Origin: Linyphia triangularis
Taxonomy: Eukaryota > Arthropoda > Arachnida > Araneae > Linyphiidae
Length of the DNA stretch: 64,000 nucleotides
Reading direction: 5' to 3'
NCBI GenBank assembly: GCA_963978545.1
Contig: OZ021721.1
Coordinates: forward strand, 113,803,280-113,867,279
The stretch's first letter is position 1; every line of letters begins with the position of its first letter. The notes beneath the pieces were generated by a model. It was not told the DNA's origin. It searched no databases and worked only from the letters and a program-made list of their open reading frames with translations. Shown here one piece after another: positions 34,801 to 40,019 of this stretch. The translations under genes were made by a program, and so were the position numbers.

Positions 34801-36861
34801 GGACTTAGAGTTGTGGTCTTGATAAATGATATTAGAGAAGGGGTTACTGTTACGTTATGGAAATTCTCTGTTGTACTTTTTGTTTGAATCGGTATTTTTA
34901 TCGATGCTGAAATGGTTGACTTTGTTGAGTAATATGTAGGAAATGTAAATACATGTGGTTTTGATGTAGAATATCCAGTACTCGGTGGTCTTGGTTTCCA
35001 GGTTGGTCGTATTATTGGATAGCGTGTCGTTTTCTCCGTTGTTTGTGGTTTATGACTGTAAGTTGGTTTTGTTGGATATTGAGGACGCTTTGTAGTGTAT
35101 CCTGTTGGGCGAAACCATCCACCAGGGAAAGTACTATACTGATGCGATGTTACCTGACCTAAAAAATAAATAACTTTGATTATATTAGGATAAGTTAAAT
35201 TAGAATAAAATAATTCATGACAAGTTTTGCAGAATGTATTGATAACAAAAATATTGGGCAAACGTCTGTTAACGGAAGATTAAATCCCATTAAGTTAAGT
35301 TAATGAAATGTTTCAAAGTTCTGAAATATTTAAATTATTTTTTTTTCAAGTAATTATTTTAAATTAAAATTATGTTTGTCGCAATCTAATATGACTTTGC
35401 TTAGTGTTTTTCAATGAATTTGAGGAGAAACTCGTTTATAACTATTCCGAAATGAGTTTTTATGTTTTTTTTACTACCCCATGCACTTAATTAAAAACAA
35501 CTCCTAATTGAGATCGGAAACATGTTTTGGGAAATATATGAAGTAAAACGTATTTCTGTTTTGTATCATAAAAACATAGAATATTGTATTTAATAAGTAT
35601 GAAACAAAATACGAACCCATATTTCCCGTTGATGAACTGGATACCAATGGTTTCGATGTAGTTCCCATTGATGAATTTACAGTTGAACGAGAGAGATAAT
35701 TTTCAATAGTCACTAATAATGGTGAATTTGATGCTAGATGTGTTGGCTTCAAGGTAGATGGACGTGTCTTCATGGTTGGTCTAATTGTAGGTTTGTTTGT
35801 CGGCTTCAAAAGAGGATTTAGCTGATTTGATGAAACATTTGTATGATTTAACGGTTTTGCAGGACTTGGTGGCTTTGATGCAGTTGGAGGCTTTGTCTGA
35901 TTTGGAAGTCTTGTCGTACTTAGTGGCTTTATCTGACTTGGAGGCCTTGTCTGACTTGGTAGCTTTGTTTGACTTGGTGGCCTTGTCGGACTTGGTTGCC
36001 TTGTTGTACCTGGTGGCCTTGTTTGACTTGGAGGCCTTTGCGAACTTTGTGGTCTTGTCTGACTTGGTTGCCTTGTCGGACCTGGTGGCCTTGTTTGACT
36101 TGGAGGCCTTGTCGAACTTTGTGGTCTTGTCTGACTTTGTGGTCTTGTCTGACTTTGTGGTCTTGTCTGACTTGGTGGTCTTGTCTGACTTGATGGCCTT
36201 GTTTTACTTGGTGACTTCGTCTGACTCGGTGCTTTTGTCGTACTTGATGGCTTAGTACCACTCGTTGGCTTAATCTGACTTGTTGGTTTATGCTGACTTG
36301 TTGGCTTGATCTGACTTGTTGGCCTAATATCACTCGGTGACCCTGTCTGACTTGGTAGCTTCGTTTGACTTGGTGGCTTTGACGGCCTTGGTTGAGTTAT
36401 TATTGGTATTGAAGATGGTTTCATCGGTCTTGATGGTTTTGTCGTAATAGGTTGAGTCTTTGTTTGCATTGTGGATGACGGTTTCTGTATTAAAGATGGT
36501 TTTGTGCTGCTCGTAAAAGCTCCTGAAGTAATTGATGGTAGTCTGCTAATATGTGCTGATATTCCGGGATTCAAAGTTGGCCTTACATCGTCAGAAAGTT
36601 CACTTTCTGCTACAGATGGTGAGTATGCAAATTTGGAAACAGCTGTTAAAATGTCAAGAGAACTAATTGTAGTGGAGTCTGTCTGAGGAATTATATTATT
36701 TTTTGAATCACTATGAGCACAACAACTTCCAAATAGAAAACCATCTGCGCAAGTTCCTAGATGTTTTCCTTCTGTTTTTATACAATCCCAAACAAACATA
36801 CATGTTCCAAGATCCCCCACGGAGTTGTAACATGCTTGTGGCCGTATCTGAAGAGATTTAA
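9832..36861 (-). CDS. Sb-like: Stubble-like modular serine protease gene (partial; six exons in window)
   Basis: Six minus-strand exons, 36861-35617, 35158-34412, 29371-29286, 21754-21648, 15818-15544 and 9986-9832, join with GT/AG boundaries and consistent phases (1,1,0,2,1). The product has a six-Cys knot, a Thr/Ser/Pro-rich stem of roughly 600 residues, then a trypsin-fold (S1) domain with activation motif KVVGG, His in ATAGHC, Asp in ENDLAL and S1 Asp in RDSCQ. Fly Stubble is known as a type II transmembrane protease needed for epithelial and appendage morphogenesis; the catalytic part here matches that family closely, for example [18 protein letters not shown] and GWGRLSEGG. Role and membrane topology in this animal are inferred. 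The exon with the catalytic Ser (GDSGGP) should lie left of position 1, and the start and transmembrane exon right of 36861. Introns are large and filled with transposons. No promoter could be identified. Confidence 0.9.
10328..10571 (+). repeat. 5'-truncated LINE, ORF2 C-terminus and 3' tail
   Basis: Encodes the end of a non-LTR ORF2: [18 protein letters not shown], a Cys/His motif (C-x2-C-x8-H-x3-C), [13 protein letters not shown] and the terminal LVDLV, then an (AAC)n tail. It begins mid-ORF. Related copies are at 21048 and 25727. Confidence 0.8.
10605..10885. repeat. Diverged dispersed repeat related to the 58.6-59.0 kb fold-back
   Basis: ATTTGATGGCAAAATAATTAG followed by a T-run, and then TTATAAAAATGCATATGTTTC and GAAAAATGAAGCAT, match 58750-59000 in order. 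No coding sequence. Confidence 0.45.
11240..11510. mobile_element. Small fold-back element
   Basis: AAATGGAAAACGACCTAAGT near 11258 recurs reverse-complemented near 11490, with inverted arms of about 45 bp. The open frame inside (11207-11398, minus) is not protein-like. Confidence 0.6.
11520..12284 (-). other. Intron sequence, nothing seen
   Basis: AT-rich; no repeat, splice-flanked coding segment or RNA gene recognised. Confidence 0.5.
12285..12460 (-). repeat. tRNA-derived SINE, family 2 (degenerate)
   Basis: On the minus strand, GCCGGGTTGGAATCC (B-box-like), then GGAATCCAGGTTAA, TTAGCCGTTATTGTGCACA and a decayed tail. It aligns along its length with 52486-52680. Confidence 0.65.
12461..13388 (-). 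other. Intron sequence, nothing seen
   Basis: AT-rich; the phrase TCACCCTG-A-T occurs twice (near 13152 and 13203), a minor local repeat. No gene. Confidence 0.5.
13565..13662 (+). ncRNA. tRNA-like Pol III unit in the left arm of the fold-back element
   Basis: GTGGCTAAGTGGTCAGCG fits an A-box and GGGTTCGATACC a B-box about 35 bp later. A long T-run (20 or more) follows within about 20 bp, as a Pol III terminator would. The cloverleaf is poor (weak T-stem), so this is not a working tRNA gene. Confidence 0.5.
13862..14065 (-). pseudogene. Cys-rich transposase-like remnant
   Basis: A 67-codon open frame ends in a Cys/His cluster ([14 protein letters not shown] then [10 protein letters not shown]), arranged like a zinc-binding tail. 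PiggyBac-type transposases end in such a cluster, but upstream reading is broken by stops and no DDE core is visible. Its central position in the fold-back element suggests it is the remains of that element's protein. The assignment is tentative. Confidence 0.3.
14496..14585 (-). ncRNA. tRNA-like Pol III unit in the right arm of the fold-back element
   Basis: Mirror of the unit at 13565-13662: A-box GTGGCTAAGTGGTCAGCG, B-box GGGTTCGATACC and a T12 run just downstream on the minus strand. Only a few substitutions separate the two. Confidence 0.5.
14789..15523. mobile_element. TA-flanked fold-back MITE, 'GAGAGGCGAC' family, copy 2
   Basis: Same ends as 3917-4576 with TA at both borders. The left arm has lost part of its sequence, and the right arm is split by a SINE (15165-15347). 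It ends about 20 bp from the exon B splice donor. Confidence 0.8.
15165..15347 (-). repeat. tRNA-derived SINE, family 1, nested in a MITE
   Basis: Complete SINE with (GGTT)n start and CGGTCGGC end on the plus strand. The target-site duplication ATTTGGCAATCGG on both sides is MITE sequence, proving the SINE is the younger insertion. Confidence 0.9.
15544..15818 (-). CDS. Sb-like: Exon B: catalytic Asp exon of the S1 domain
   Basis: A 275-nt exon with acceptor TTTTCTTCTAG and donor GAAG/GTAGAA. Joined to exon C it reads [19 protein letters not shown]. The middle holds [19 protein letters not shown], whose Asp in ENDLAL is the second catalytic residue, then ISPICLP (Cys that pairs with the linker Cys) and [12 protein letters not shown] nearer AG at TTGTCACAG would shorten the exon by 15 nt and shift its phase; the upstream AG is chosen because it completes the DDLLLSQ stretch expected from the family. 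A 735-bp fold-back MITE ends about 20 bp past the donor. Confidence 0.93.
16100..17410. repeat. 127/128-bp tandem array, about 10 copies, partly dimeric
   Basis: TTTCAACAATGATCGG recurs every 127 or 128 bp from 16125 to 17287; the last unit decays after 17390. Two unit types alternate: CTTGTAGTG with AAAAAAAGTATGC (127 bp) and CTTGCAGTG with AAAAAAATGTATGC (128 bp). It lies in the intron between exons C and B. Open frames inside are repeat artefacts. Confidence 0.93.
17440..17620. repeat. Unclassified dispersed repeat ('CTATCTGCCAAGTTTCA' family)
   Basis: GTAAAAGCGACCTTTTAGTAGCAG, CATCGACATTGAATCTATCTG and GTGGGTTAATTAG occur in the same order at 49080-49200 and in part at 53950-54150. No coding sequence. 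Confidence 0.55.
17717..17920. mobile_element. TTAA-flanked CCCTTTGC MITE, copy 1
   Basis: TTAA/CCCTTTGCATTCCAG at the left, CTGGAGTGCAAAGGG/TTAA at the right, 204 bp in all. The CCCTTTG ends and TTAA duplication fit a piggyBac-type MITE. Copies at 23919 and 37847 and a truncated one at 56702. Confidence 0.85.
18247..18430 (+). repeat. tRNA-derived SINE, family 1
   Basis: Full-length with B-box GGTTCGAGTCC and (AACC)n tail. The flanking AACTAACTTTGTAGAAT is duplicated exactly, a 17-bp target-site duplication. Confidence 0.9.
18590..19095. repeat. Possible decayed relative of the 31013-31420 element
   Basis: TTCAGAAAAGACTCGCTAAC at the left and CTCGCTCTTTCGCAATATGG at the right resemble, in matching orientation, the two ends of the mariner-derived element at 31013-31420. 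The interior is not alignable by eye. Confidence 0.3.
19100..20755 (-). other. Intron sequence, nothing coding
   Basis: AT-rich. It contains a 17-bp perfect palindrome (GCGGTCTG-T-CAGACCGC, 20082-20098), possibly the tip of an old transposon. The open frames at 19305-19980 lack any domain or splice support. Confidence 0.5.
20756..20998. mobile_element. TA-flanked MITE with ACTGTCTGTC ends, short copy
   Basis: TA/CTGTCTGTC at the left and GACAGACAA/TA at the right, 243 bp. Its interior matches 25180-25260 inverted (AATAGCTCCC...GTCTGTT). It contains a C14 run at about 20886-20899. Confidence 0.65.
21025..21570. mobile_element. TA-flanked 'AAATTAGTTGG' fold-back MITE, split by a LINE
   Basis: AGATCTGTATAACTC occurs near 21394 and inverted near 21520, and the right end ACACCCTGTA matches the intact copy at 22833-23057. 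A LINE inserted 23 bp from the left end (21048-21364) and duplicated ATAAATTAGTT. It sits just downstream of exon C on the coding strand. Confidence 0.75.
21048..21364 (+). repeat. 5'-truncated LINE, ORF2 C-terminus
   Basis: Carries the last 82 codons of ORF2 from [13 protein letters not shown] to the terminal LVDLV, including the C-x2-C-x8-H-x3-C motif, then an (AAC)n tail. The target-site duplication ATAAATTAGTT flanks it, and the host is a MITE. Confidence 0.85.
21648..21754 (-). CDS. Sb-like: Exon C: catalytic His exon of the S1 domain
   Basis: A 107-nt exon with acceptor CAATTTAG and donor GTGAGT (consensus). It starts in phase 0 and ends with two bases of a codon completed by exon B. 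The peptide begins [19 protein letters not shown] and ends with the catalytic His motif ATAGHCVD; the two Cys flanking this region form the His-loop disulfide in S1 proteases. The sequence is strikingly close to the same segment of insect Stubble and is the strongest single clue to the family. It is flanked by introns of 5.8 and 7.5 kb. Confidence 0.93.
21755..22832 (-). other. Intron upstream of exon C
   Basis: AT-rich; a T14 run near 22200 and a C13 run near 22518. No gene or clear transposon. Confidence 0.5.
22833..23057. mobile_element. TA-flanked 'AAATTAGTTGG' fold-back MITE, intact copy
   Basis: TA/CGGGGTGTCCATAAATTAG at the left pairs with CTAATTTATAGACACCCTG/TA at the right. Internal arms around AGATCTGTATAACTC are inverted. 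A T20 run lies in the centre. Confidence 0.8.
23109..23154 (-). repeat. 5'-truncated SINE, family 1
   Basis: Only the 3' 46 bp of the SINE is present (AGATTATCTGGCGCCGTCAG on the plus strand). The flanks ACATTTAATGA and ACGTTTAATGA look like its target-site duplication, so it was truncated at insertion. Confidence 0.7.
23155..23918 (-). other. Intron sequence, nothing coding
   Basis: Contains a G13 run near 23732. The open frame at 23589-23789 runs through it and is not credible as a gene. Confidence 0.5.
23919..24115. mobile_element. CCCTTTGC MITE, copy 2
   Basis: Same 15-bp inverted ends as 17717-17920; right TTAA intact, left flank now CTAA. A 9-bp internal deletion removes the 'CCTCTCAGG' stretch. 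Confidence 0.82.
24116..24881 (-). other. Intron sequence with one perfect hairpin
   Basis: No gene. A 15-bp perfect stem with an 8-nt loop lies at 24560-24597 (ATTAAGATCTGAAAG and its complement around GGAGATCT). Confidence 0.5.
24882..25648. mobile_element. TA-flanked MITE with ACTGTCTGTC ends, long copy
   Basis: TA/CTGTCTGTCCATCACAA at the left, GACAGACAG/TA at the right. The interior holds a nested retroposon at 24909-25173. The element proper is about 490 bp. Open frames inside (24939-25241) read across the junction and are artefacts. Confidence 0.7.
24909..25173 (+). repeat. Retroposon fragment nested in a MITE
   Basis: A 265-bp insertion bounded by the exact 15-bp duplication ATCACAAGCATAGCT. 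It is GC-richer than its surroundings and ends GATAAGAAGAAG, a short-repeat tail. It looks like a 5'-truncated LINE 3' end, but the family is not recognised. Confidence 0.7.
25727..26127 (+). repeat. 5'-truncated LINE, longest ORF2 tail
   Basis: The frame 25750-26088 is open for 112 codons and ends LVDLV. It contains [14 protein letters not shown] and the C-x2-C-x8-H-x3-C motif with LLDC. An (AAC)n tail follows. The target-site duplication ATGATGCGTTTTT is exact, so the insertion is fairly young. Confidence 0.88.
26278..26484. mobile_element. 207-bp palindromic MITE with CACTGTTAAAAA ends, copy 1
   Basis: TA/CACTGTTAAAAA to TTTTTAACAGTG/TA. The arms (AGCTGCCACCAAC, TTGGTGCTTAGTTTC) pair over nearly the whole length with a small centre at CCTCGGACCG. 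An equal-length copy is at 60280-60486. Confidence 0.88.
26666..27505. mobile_element. TA-flanked fold-back MITE, 'GAGAGGCGAC' family, copy 3
   Basis: Ends GTCCGAGAGGCGACTGC and GCAGTCGCCTCTCAGTC between TA dinucleotides; both arms retained. The right arm is interrupted by a SINE (27241-27416). Confidence 0.82.
27241..27416 (+). repeat. tRNA-derived SINE, family 1, nested in a MITE
   Basis: Inserted in the right arm of the MITE with target-site duplication CCTAATCTACTC. The tail is short, one AACC unit and a remnant. The B-box has a substitution (GTTCTAGTCC). Confidence 0.88.
27506..28508 (-). other. Intron sequence, nothing seen
   Basis: AT-rich with a G-rich run near 28098-28112. No gene or clear repeat. 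Confidence 0.5.
28509..29233. mobile_element. TTAA-flanked MITE with GGGGGTCT ends
   Basis: TTAA/GGGGGTCTTGGACTCAG at the left and GTGTCCCAGACCCCC/TTAA at the right. Size (about 720 bp) and terminal G5TC match the 6149 family, but the interior is different and full of long T and A runs. Its right edge is about 50 bp from the exon D donor. Confidence 0.75.
29286..29371 (-). CDS. Sb-like: Exon D: linker Cys and zymogen activation site
   Basis: An 86-nt exon with acceptor AAATTTTAG and donor CAG/GTAATA. It encodes [12 protein letters not shown] then [16 protein letters not shown]. The Cys is the usual partner of a Cys in the catalytic domain (ISPIC in exon B), which keeps stem and protease linked after cleavage. 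Cleavage between Lys and VVGG would create the new N-terminus; most relatives have Arg-Ile here. The exon ends in phase 0 after WPWQ, a conserved S1 boundary. The preceding exon supplies the first base of its first codon. A TTAA-flanked MITE (28509-29233) begins about 50 bp beyond the donor. Confidence 0.92.
29372..30147 (-). other. Intron between exons E and D, nothing seen
   Basis: AT-rich; no coding or repeat structure recognised. Confidence 0.5.
30148..30951. mobile_element. Fold-back mariner: transposase 5' ends head to head
   Basis: TA/CGATGACGAG at the left and CTCATCCTCG/TA at the right. Arms of about 390 bp each carry the N-terminal helix-turn-helix part of a mariner-type transposase: IRFLWSEGV...[26 protein letters not shown] and, in the right arm, [20 protein letters not shown]. 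The centre (about 30540-30590) is where the arms meet. The catalytic DDD part is absent, so it cannot move alone. Just before the ATG each arm has TTTATTGCAG or TTTATTACAG, like a 3' splice site. Confidence 0.8.
31013..31420 (+). mobile_element. Deleted mariner element with transposase core remnant
   Basis: Inverted ends of about 50 bp (GGTCTTTCAGAAA... and its complement GAAAGACCC). The interior frame 31065-31271 reads [14 protein letters not shown]...PLHLAEVTV, matching the central Tc1/mariner catalytic region in pattern, without the first and third catalytic acids. A separate family from the element just to its left. Confidence 0.6.
31521..31800 (+). repeat. tRNA-derived SINE, family 3
   Basis: A tRNA-like head with A-box TAGTGGCTAGCAC and B-box GGTTCGAATCC about 40 bp apart, then a body of some 200 bp ending near GACACAGAGAACTAAAC. 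Distinct from families 1 and 2; the only copy seen here. Confidence 0.6.
31801..33789 (-). other. AT-rich intron, nothing seen
   Basis: Very AT-rich, with loosely repeated phrases (ACTCGAATGCTATT at 32056 and 32715; ATTAGTATTTTAATTTAATTA near 33090-33170). No gene, promoter or clear transposon. Confidence 0.5.
33790..34139. other. Intron segment with open frames of unclear meaning
   Basis: A 117-codon frame on the minus strand and shorter plus-strand frames overlap a locally GC-richer stretch (34025-34110). No domain, splice pattern or family resemblance supports coding; it may be an old retroelement. Confidence 0.3.
34140..34375 (+). repeat. Retroposon 3' end with (AAT)n tail
   Basis: GC-richer block ending TACTTGGGTCAGCCATTAG then an (AAT/AAC)n tail, the typical 3' end of a LINE or related SINE. 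Its 5' border is unclear. It lies just beyond the exon E donor. Confidence 0.5.
34412..35158 (-). CDS. Sb-like: Exon E: Thr-rich mucin-like stem of Stubble-like protease
   Basis: The acceptor TTTTTTAG precedes 35158 and the donor follows CTCAGA at 34412 (GTAAGA, near consensus). The exon has 747 nt, phase 1 on both sides. It encodes about 249 residues rich in Thr, Ser and Pro with aromatic spacers ([23 protein letters not shown]), low in Cys and hydrophobic residues, as in an O-glycosylated linker between the knot and protease domain. It is less regular than the hexapeptide block in exon F. The split codon to exon D gives Ile, so the stem runs into IGPCGIQ. Because both flanking introns are phase 1, this exon can be skipped without a frameshift. 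A retroposon 3' end lies some 40 bp past its donor. Confidence 0.87.
35617..36861 (-). CDS. Sb-like: Exon F: six-Cys knot and repetitive Ser/Thr/Pro stem of Stubble-like protease
   Basis: The acceptor is a T-rich tract ending ACAG just above 36861. The frame is open for 414 complete codons, with split codons at both ends (phase 1 in, phase 1 out). Residues 10-47 form a knot with Cys at about 10, 20, 26, 37, 46 and 47 (core GTCMFVWDC and FGSCC), typical of the disulfide-knotted domain in Stubble-type proteases. After about residue 120 the protein is almost only S, T, P, Q, K and R. From about 36390 to 35850 it is a hexapeptide repeat of the SQTRPP type encoded by an 18-bp minisatellite, likely a heavily O-glycosylated, extended stem. 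The donor is GTTCGT, weak but the one that keeps phase. Long open frames on the opposite strand and in other frames here are by-products of the 18-bp repeat. Confidence 0.88.
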
Positions 36862-37846
36862 CTGTAAAAAAAAAAATGTTCTAATAACATGTTTGTAAAA
36901 TCTAAATAATATTAAAATAAGAATTCTATTAAGAACGTGCTAATGATAGTTGTTACATTGTTAACTACACCAAATATTTAACGTTTGGCTCTAAGTGATG
37001 CTAAGAATAAGTGTTTTTAAACTATTAAACTCTATTTTTGAATGAAAACTTAATAACTTCATCCTTTACGGGATATGTAATCTATCCTGGGATATCCATT
37101 AATGAGGGGGTATTTGTTTACATTTTTATTTCAGTCATCCTTTGGGCAAATGAACAAATAATTATCTAACCCAATTCACCGACCTTAATCGATATTGTTA
37201 TTATATGTAAATTTCTTAGCATTTTTAAAACACGAAGATGATAATTGGCAAATATTAAACGGTAATAGTAATGAGGTCATTATTCGTCTTCCTATTCACA
37301 AGGATCTAAATTGAACTTAATTAGTCTGTTAAAAAGAAATCAGTTTCCACAAAAGATCTTAATTATTGACAGTCAAAATTATTTTTTAAGTACATATAAT
37401 ATTTAAAATGCTGTATACACGGAAGAATGTTCTTTCGTTCAGGTACGAATAAGAAAAACGTTCAACTTAAATTTAAAAAATCAGAATATACACGTCTGGA
37501 TGGTTCATGCTTTTAACATACTTAAAAAACTCAAGTGGCATTTTATTGACACAAGATGTCACTAAAATTCCGCTTCCCCAAAAGTTTCTGTTATAGTGCA
37601 TAGGGAGCAAACACCAGGCCTACAACATTTGGTGCGCTAATTACTAAACAAATATTCTCAACAAAATATTATAACAAAAACTTGTTACTTTATAGGGTTT
37701 CACAAACAAAAATGTCACAAAGTTGACGAGTTTGGCAACAAACTTAGTGAGAAAATTTGTCTCTGAATATACAATTTCAATTCTAATTTGTAGCAAAGAT
37801 GTGAACTTCTCATAGAGATGGAAGCACTCTTCCGAAAGAATTTTAA
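36862..37846 (-). other. Intron upstream of exon F, nothing coding
   Basis: No minus-strand hydrophobic exon ending in phase 1, as required for the membrane anchor, was found here or further right. Confidence 0.5.
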
Positions 37847-38050
37847 CCCTTTGCACTCCAGGCCTTTTTCTCGCGGAGGAATCAGCAACTCGAGACATTT
37901 TAGGTTCGGCTGGTGTTTGTGGATTTGCTTCATAGAAACTAAACACAGTCATTGGCCTTGCATCGAATTTCCGCATCACACCTAATGGTCCTCTCGTGAT
38001 TTGGCATCCAATCGTGTGGCGCCTGAGAGGCGCCACTGGAGTGCAAAGGG
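37847..38050. mobile_element. TTAA-flanked CCCTTTGC MITE, copy 3
   Basis: TTAA/CCCTTTGCACTCCAGGC to CACTGGAGTGCAAAGGG/TTAA, 204 bp, inverted relative to 17717-17920 and almost identical to it. Open frames across it (37644-38036) are repeat sequence. Confidence 0.86.
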
Positions 38051-38229
38051 TTAAAGCACTCCTGGTTGAATTTTATGTCCTCCTATATATTTTATTAAGC
38101 TCTTGAAACTGATATATGACACATGTTTGTGTGTTATATATCAGTATGGCTTAATGGAATTGAAAATTGACTTTTGGATGCCCTTTCTGCAACTTACAGT
38201 CGTAACTTCCAGCTGAATTTCAGTATGAG

Positions 38230-38406
38230 TTGGTTGTTTTCAGATTATCTGGCGCAGTCTGCAACACGAGGGCTATAATGCGACGAAACATTCGTCATTT
38301 GACAAGCCAACATACATTTACAAACACCCATGCCTGAAACGGGACTCGAACCCGGAACCTCGCGGTCTAGAGGCTAGCACGCTAACCACTATACCGTTTG
38401 GTCGGC
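38230..38406 (-). repeat. tRNA-derived SINE, family 1
   Basis: Full-length minus-strand copy with 14-bp target-site duplication AATTTCAGTATGAG and a short tail. Confidence 0.88.
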
Positions 38407-39458
38407 AATTTCAGTATGAGAACTCTACATGACGAGATCTTTCATATGACATACATTGTGTGTCTGTAAAATTTGTACTTATGTCTGAGAATGTTGACTA
38501 CTTACGAAAACACAGAGTCATTGTATAAGTTTTCTCTACATTAATTTTGTATACAAATTAAATATTTCATGTATAAATTATATAAATTGTGAAAATTACT
38601 TCAGTAACAACAAATTTGATTCTCACATCTAATTTTACCCACAAGCGTATCTGTATCACCTAAACTCAAATGAATGCAGTAAATCACAGATAGTCCGAAT
38701 ACCGATTAACCAAACAAGTTCCAGTTGGGAAATTTTAAATTATTTACTTCTTTTTCGAAACTTTAGAGCTACTTTTTAGTATTGCTTTAAATAAGATTAT
38801 TTGTAAGACGTGTGTTTCAAAATATATACAGTTTTGTGTTTAGTATTCTATGTTTCTTTGTTTCATATTGATCCTATGACACCAATATAAAGTTTTTCGT
38901 AAGTGATGGGTTCCAAAAAAACATTTTTCAAACACTTACAGTTTCCATTTGTCTCGATTAATCGATGCTCTACTGAAGAATAAAGTAGTTCACATAAAAA
39001 TCAATATTAATAACTGCAGGAATGAGGAAATTTCACATCGAAAACTTAGAATAAAAATTTTGTAACTCAATTTTTTAATGCAATTTTTTTATTAATTGGA
39101 AAGAAATCATCGTAACTCATCATGTAAATAAAGTAAATCTAAGATCTTTTGAATATTGCACGCTTTATTAAGGTATACAAAAACTGCTAAATAAAATATA
39201 GAACACTAGATTTTATTACGTATTTTTTATATTTCCTGTACTATTGCACAAATTTGATTTTCAAAGACAAGACCACAACCTGACCATATTTTTGAAGAAA
39301 AAAAATTTTAAATTCCATAAATTATTTTATCATACTTTAAAATTTAGTGTGGGGTAGACAGGGTATAGAAGTAACAGGGTTCAGTTATAAAAAACGATTA
39401 ACTTTTGCTATAATCGCCAAATGGCACTAGAATCCATATTATCAGAGGGACGTTAAAA
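38407..39458. other. AT-rich stretch, nothing seen
   Basis: No gene. GGGGTAGACAGGG near 39352 and TTACAACTTACCCCG near 43785 could be far-decayed ends of a single pogo-like element enclosing 39.35-43.8 kb; this is weak. Confidence 0.4.
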
Positions 39459-40019
39459 GGGGGTCCGGCACCTCCATAGGAGCCCATGTTAAATTCAACA
39501 ACTTTGGGGGCATCTCATTTAATAAAGTTTCAATCATTATGAAACTTTCACAGTATAATATTTAGATACTTTTGAATACTTTAACACGAGATTTTTGTTA
39601 TTTTTTAAAAATTAAAATAATTATGATTTTCTAAAAATATGTTTAAGAAATTTTTTTAAATTTTAGACTAATTATTTTTTTAAAAAGAAAGTATGCTACT
39701 TATTAATAATTCCTCGTGTTAAAGTACTTAAATACATAAGAGAAACATATATAAAAAATTTCAAGCATTTATGTCATATATATTTTAAGCTATGTGCCCC
39801 CAAACACGAAAAAATGGCATTTTGAGATATTCGACTTTGAAGTTAAAAAACATACATTAAATACCTACATTTTGTTTACTTCAAAAAATTATTAAAAATA
39901 CTTTAAAATAAGATATAAATACAAATGTGGCATCATTTTAAAGAGAAAAATGCATATTTTGATAAACAATAATAAACTCAAAATTAATAATCTGAAAAAT
40001 TGTCATGTGTCGGACCCCC
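39459..40019. mobile_element. MITE with GGGGGTCCGGCAC ends, source of the adjacent satellite
   Basis: GGGGGTCCGGCACCTCC at the left pairs with GTGTCGGACCCCC at the right, 561 bp. The left side has TTAA two bases further out; the right flank is TAGT, so the target duplication is not intact. Its last 200 bp are contained in the first unit of the tandem array at 39822-42145. Confidence 0.6.

Noticed and set aside
35797..36333. Long open frames on the plus strand and in a second minus frame over the protease stem
   Set aside because: They come from the 18-bp coding repeat, which is open in several frames. Only one frame has the Cys knot and correct splice phases.
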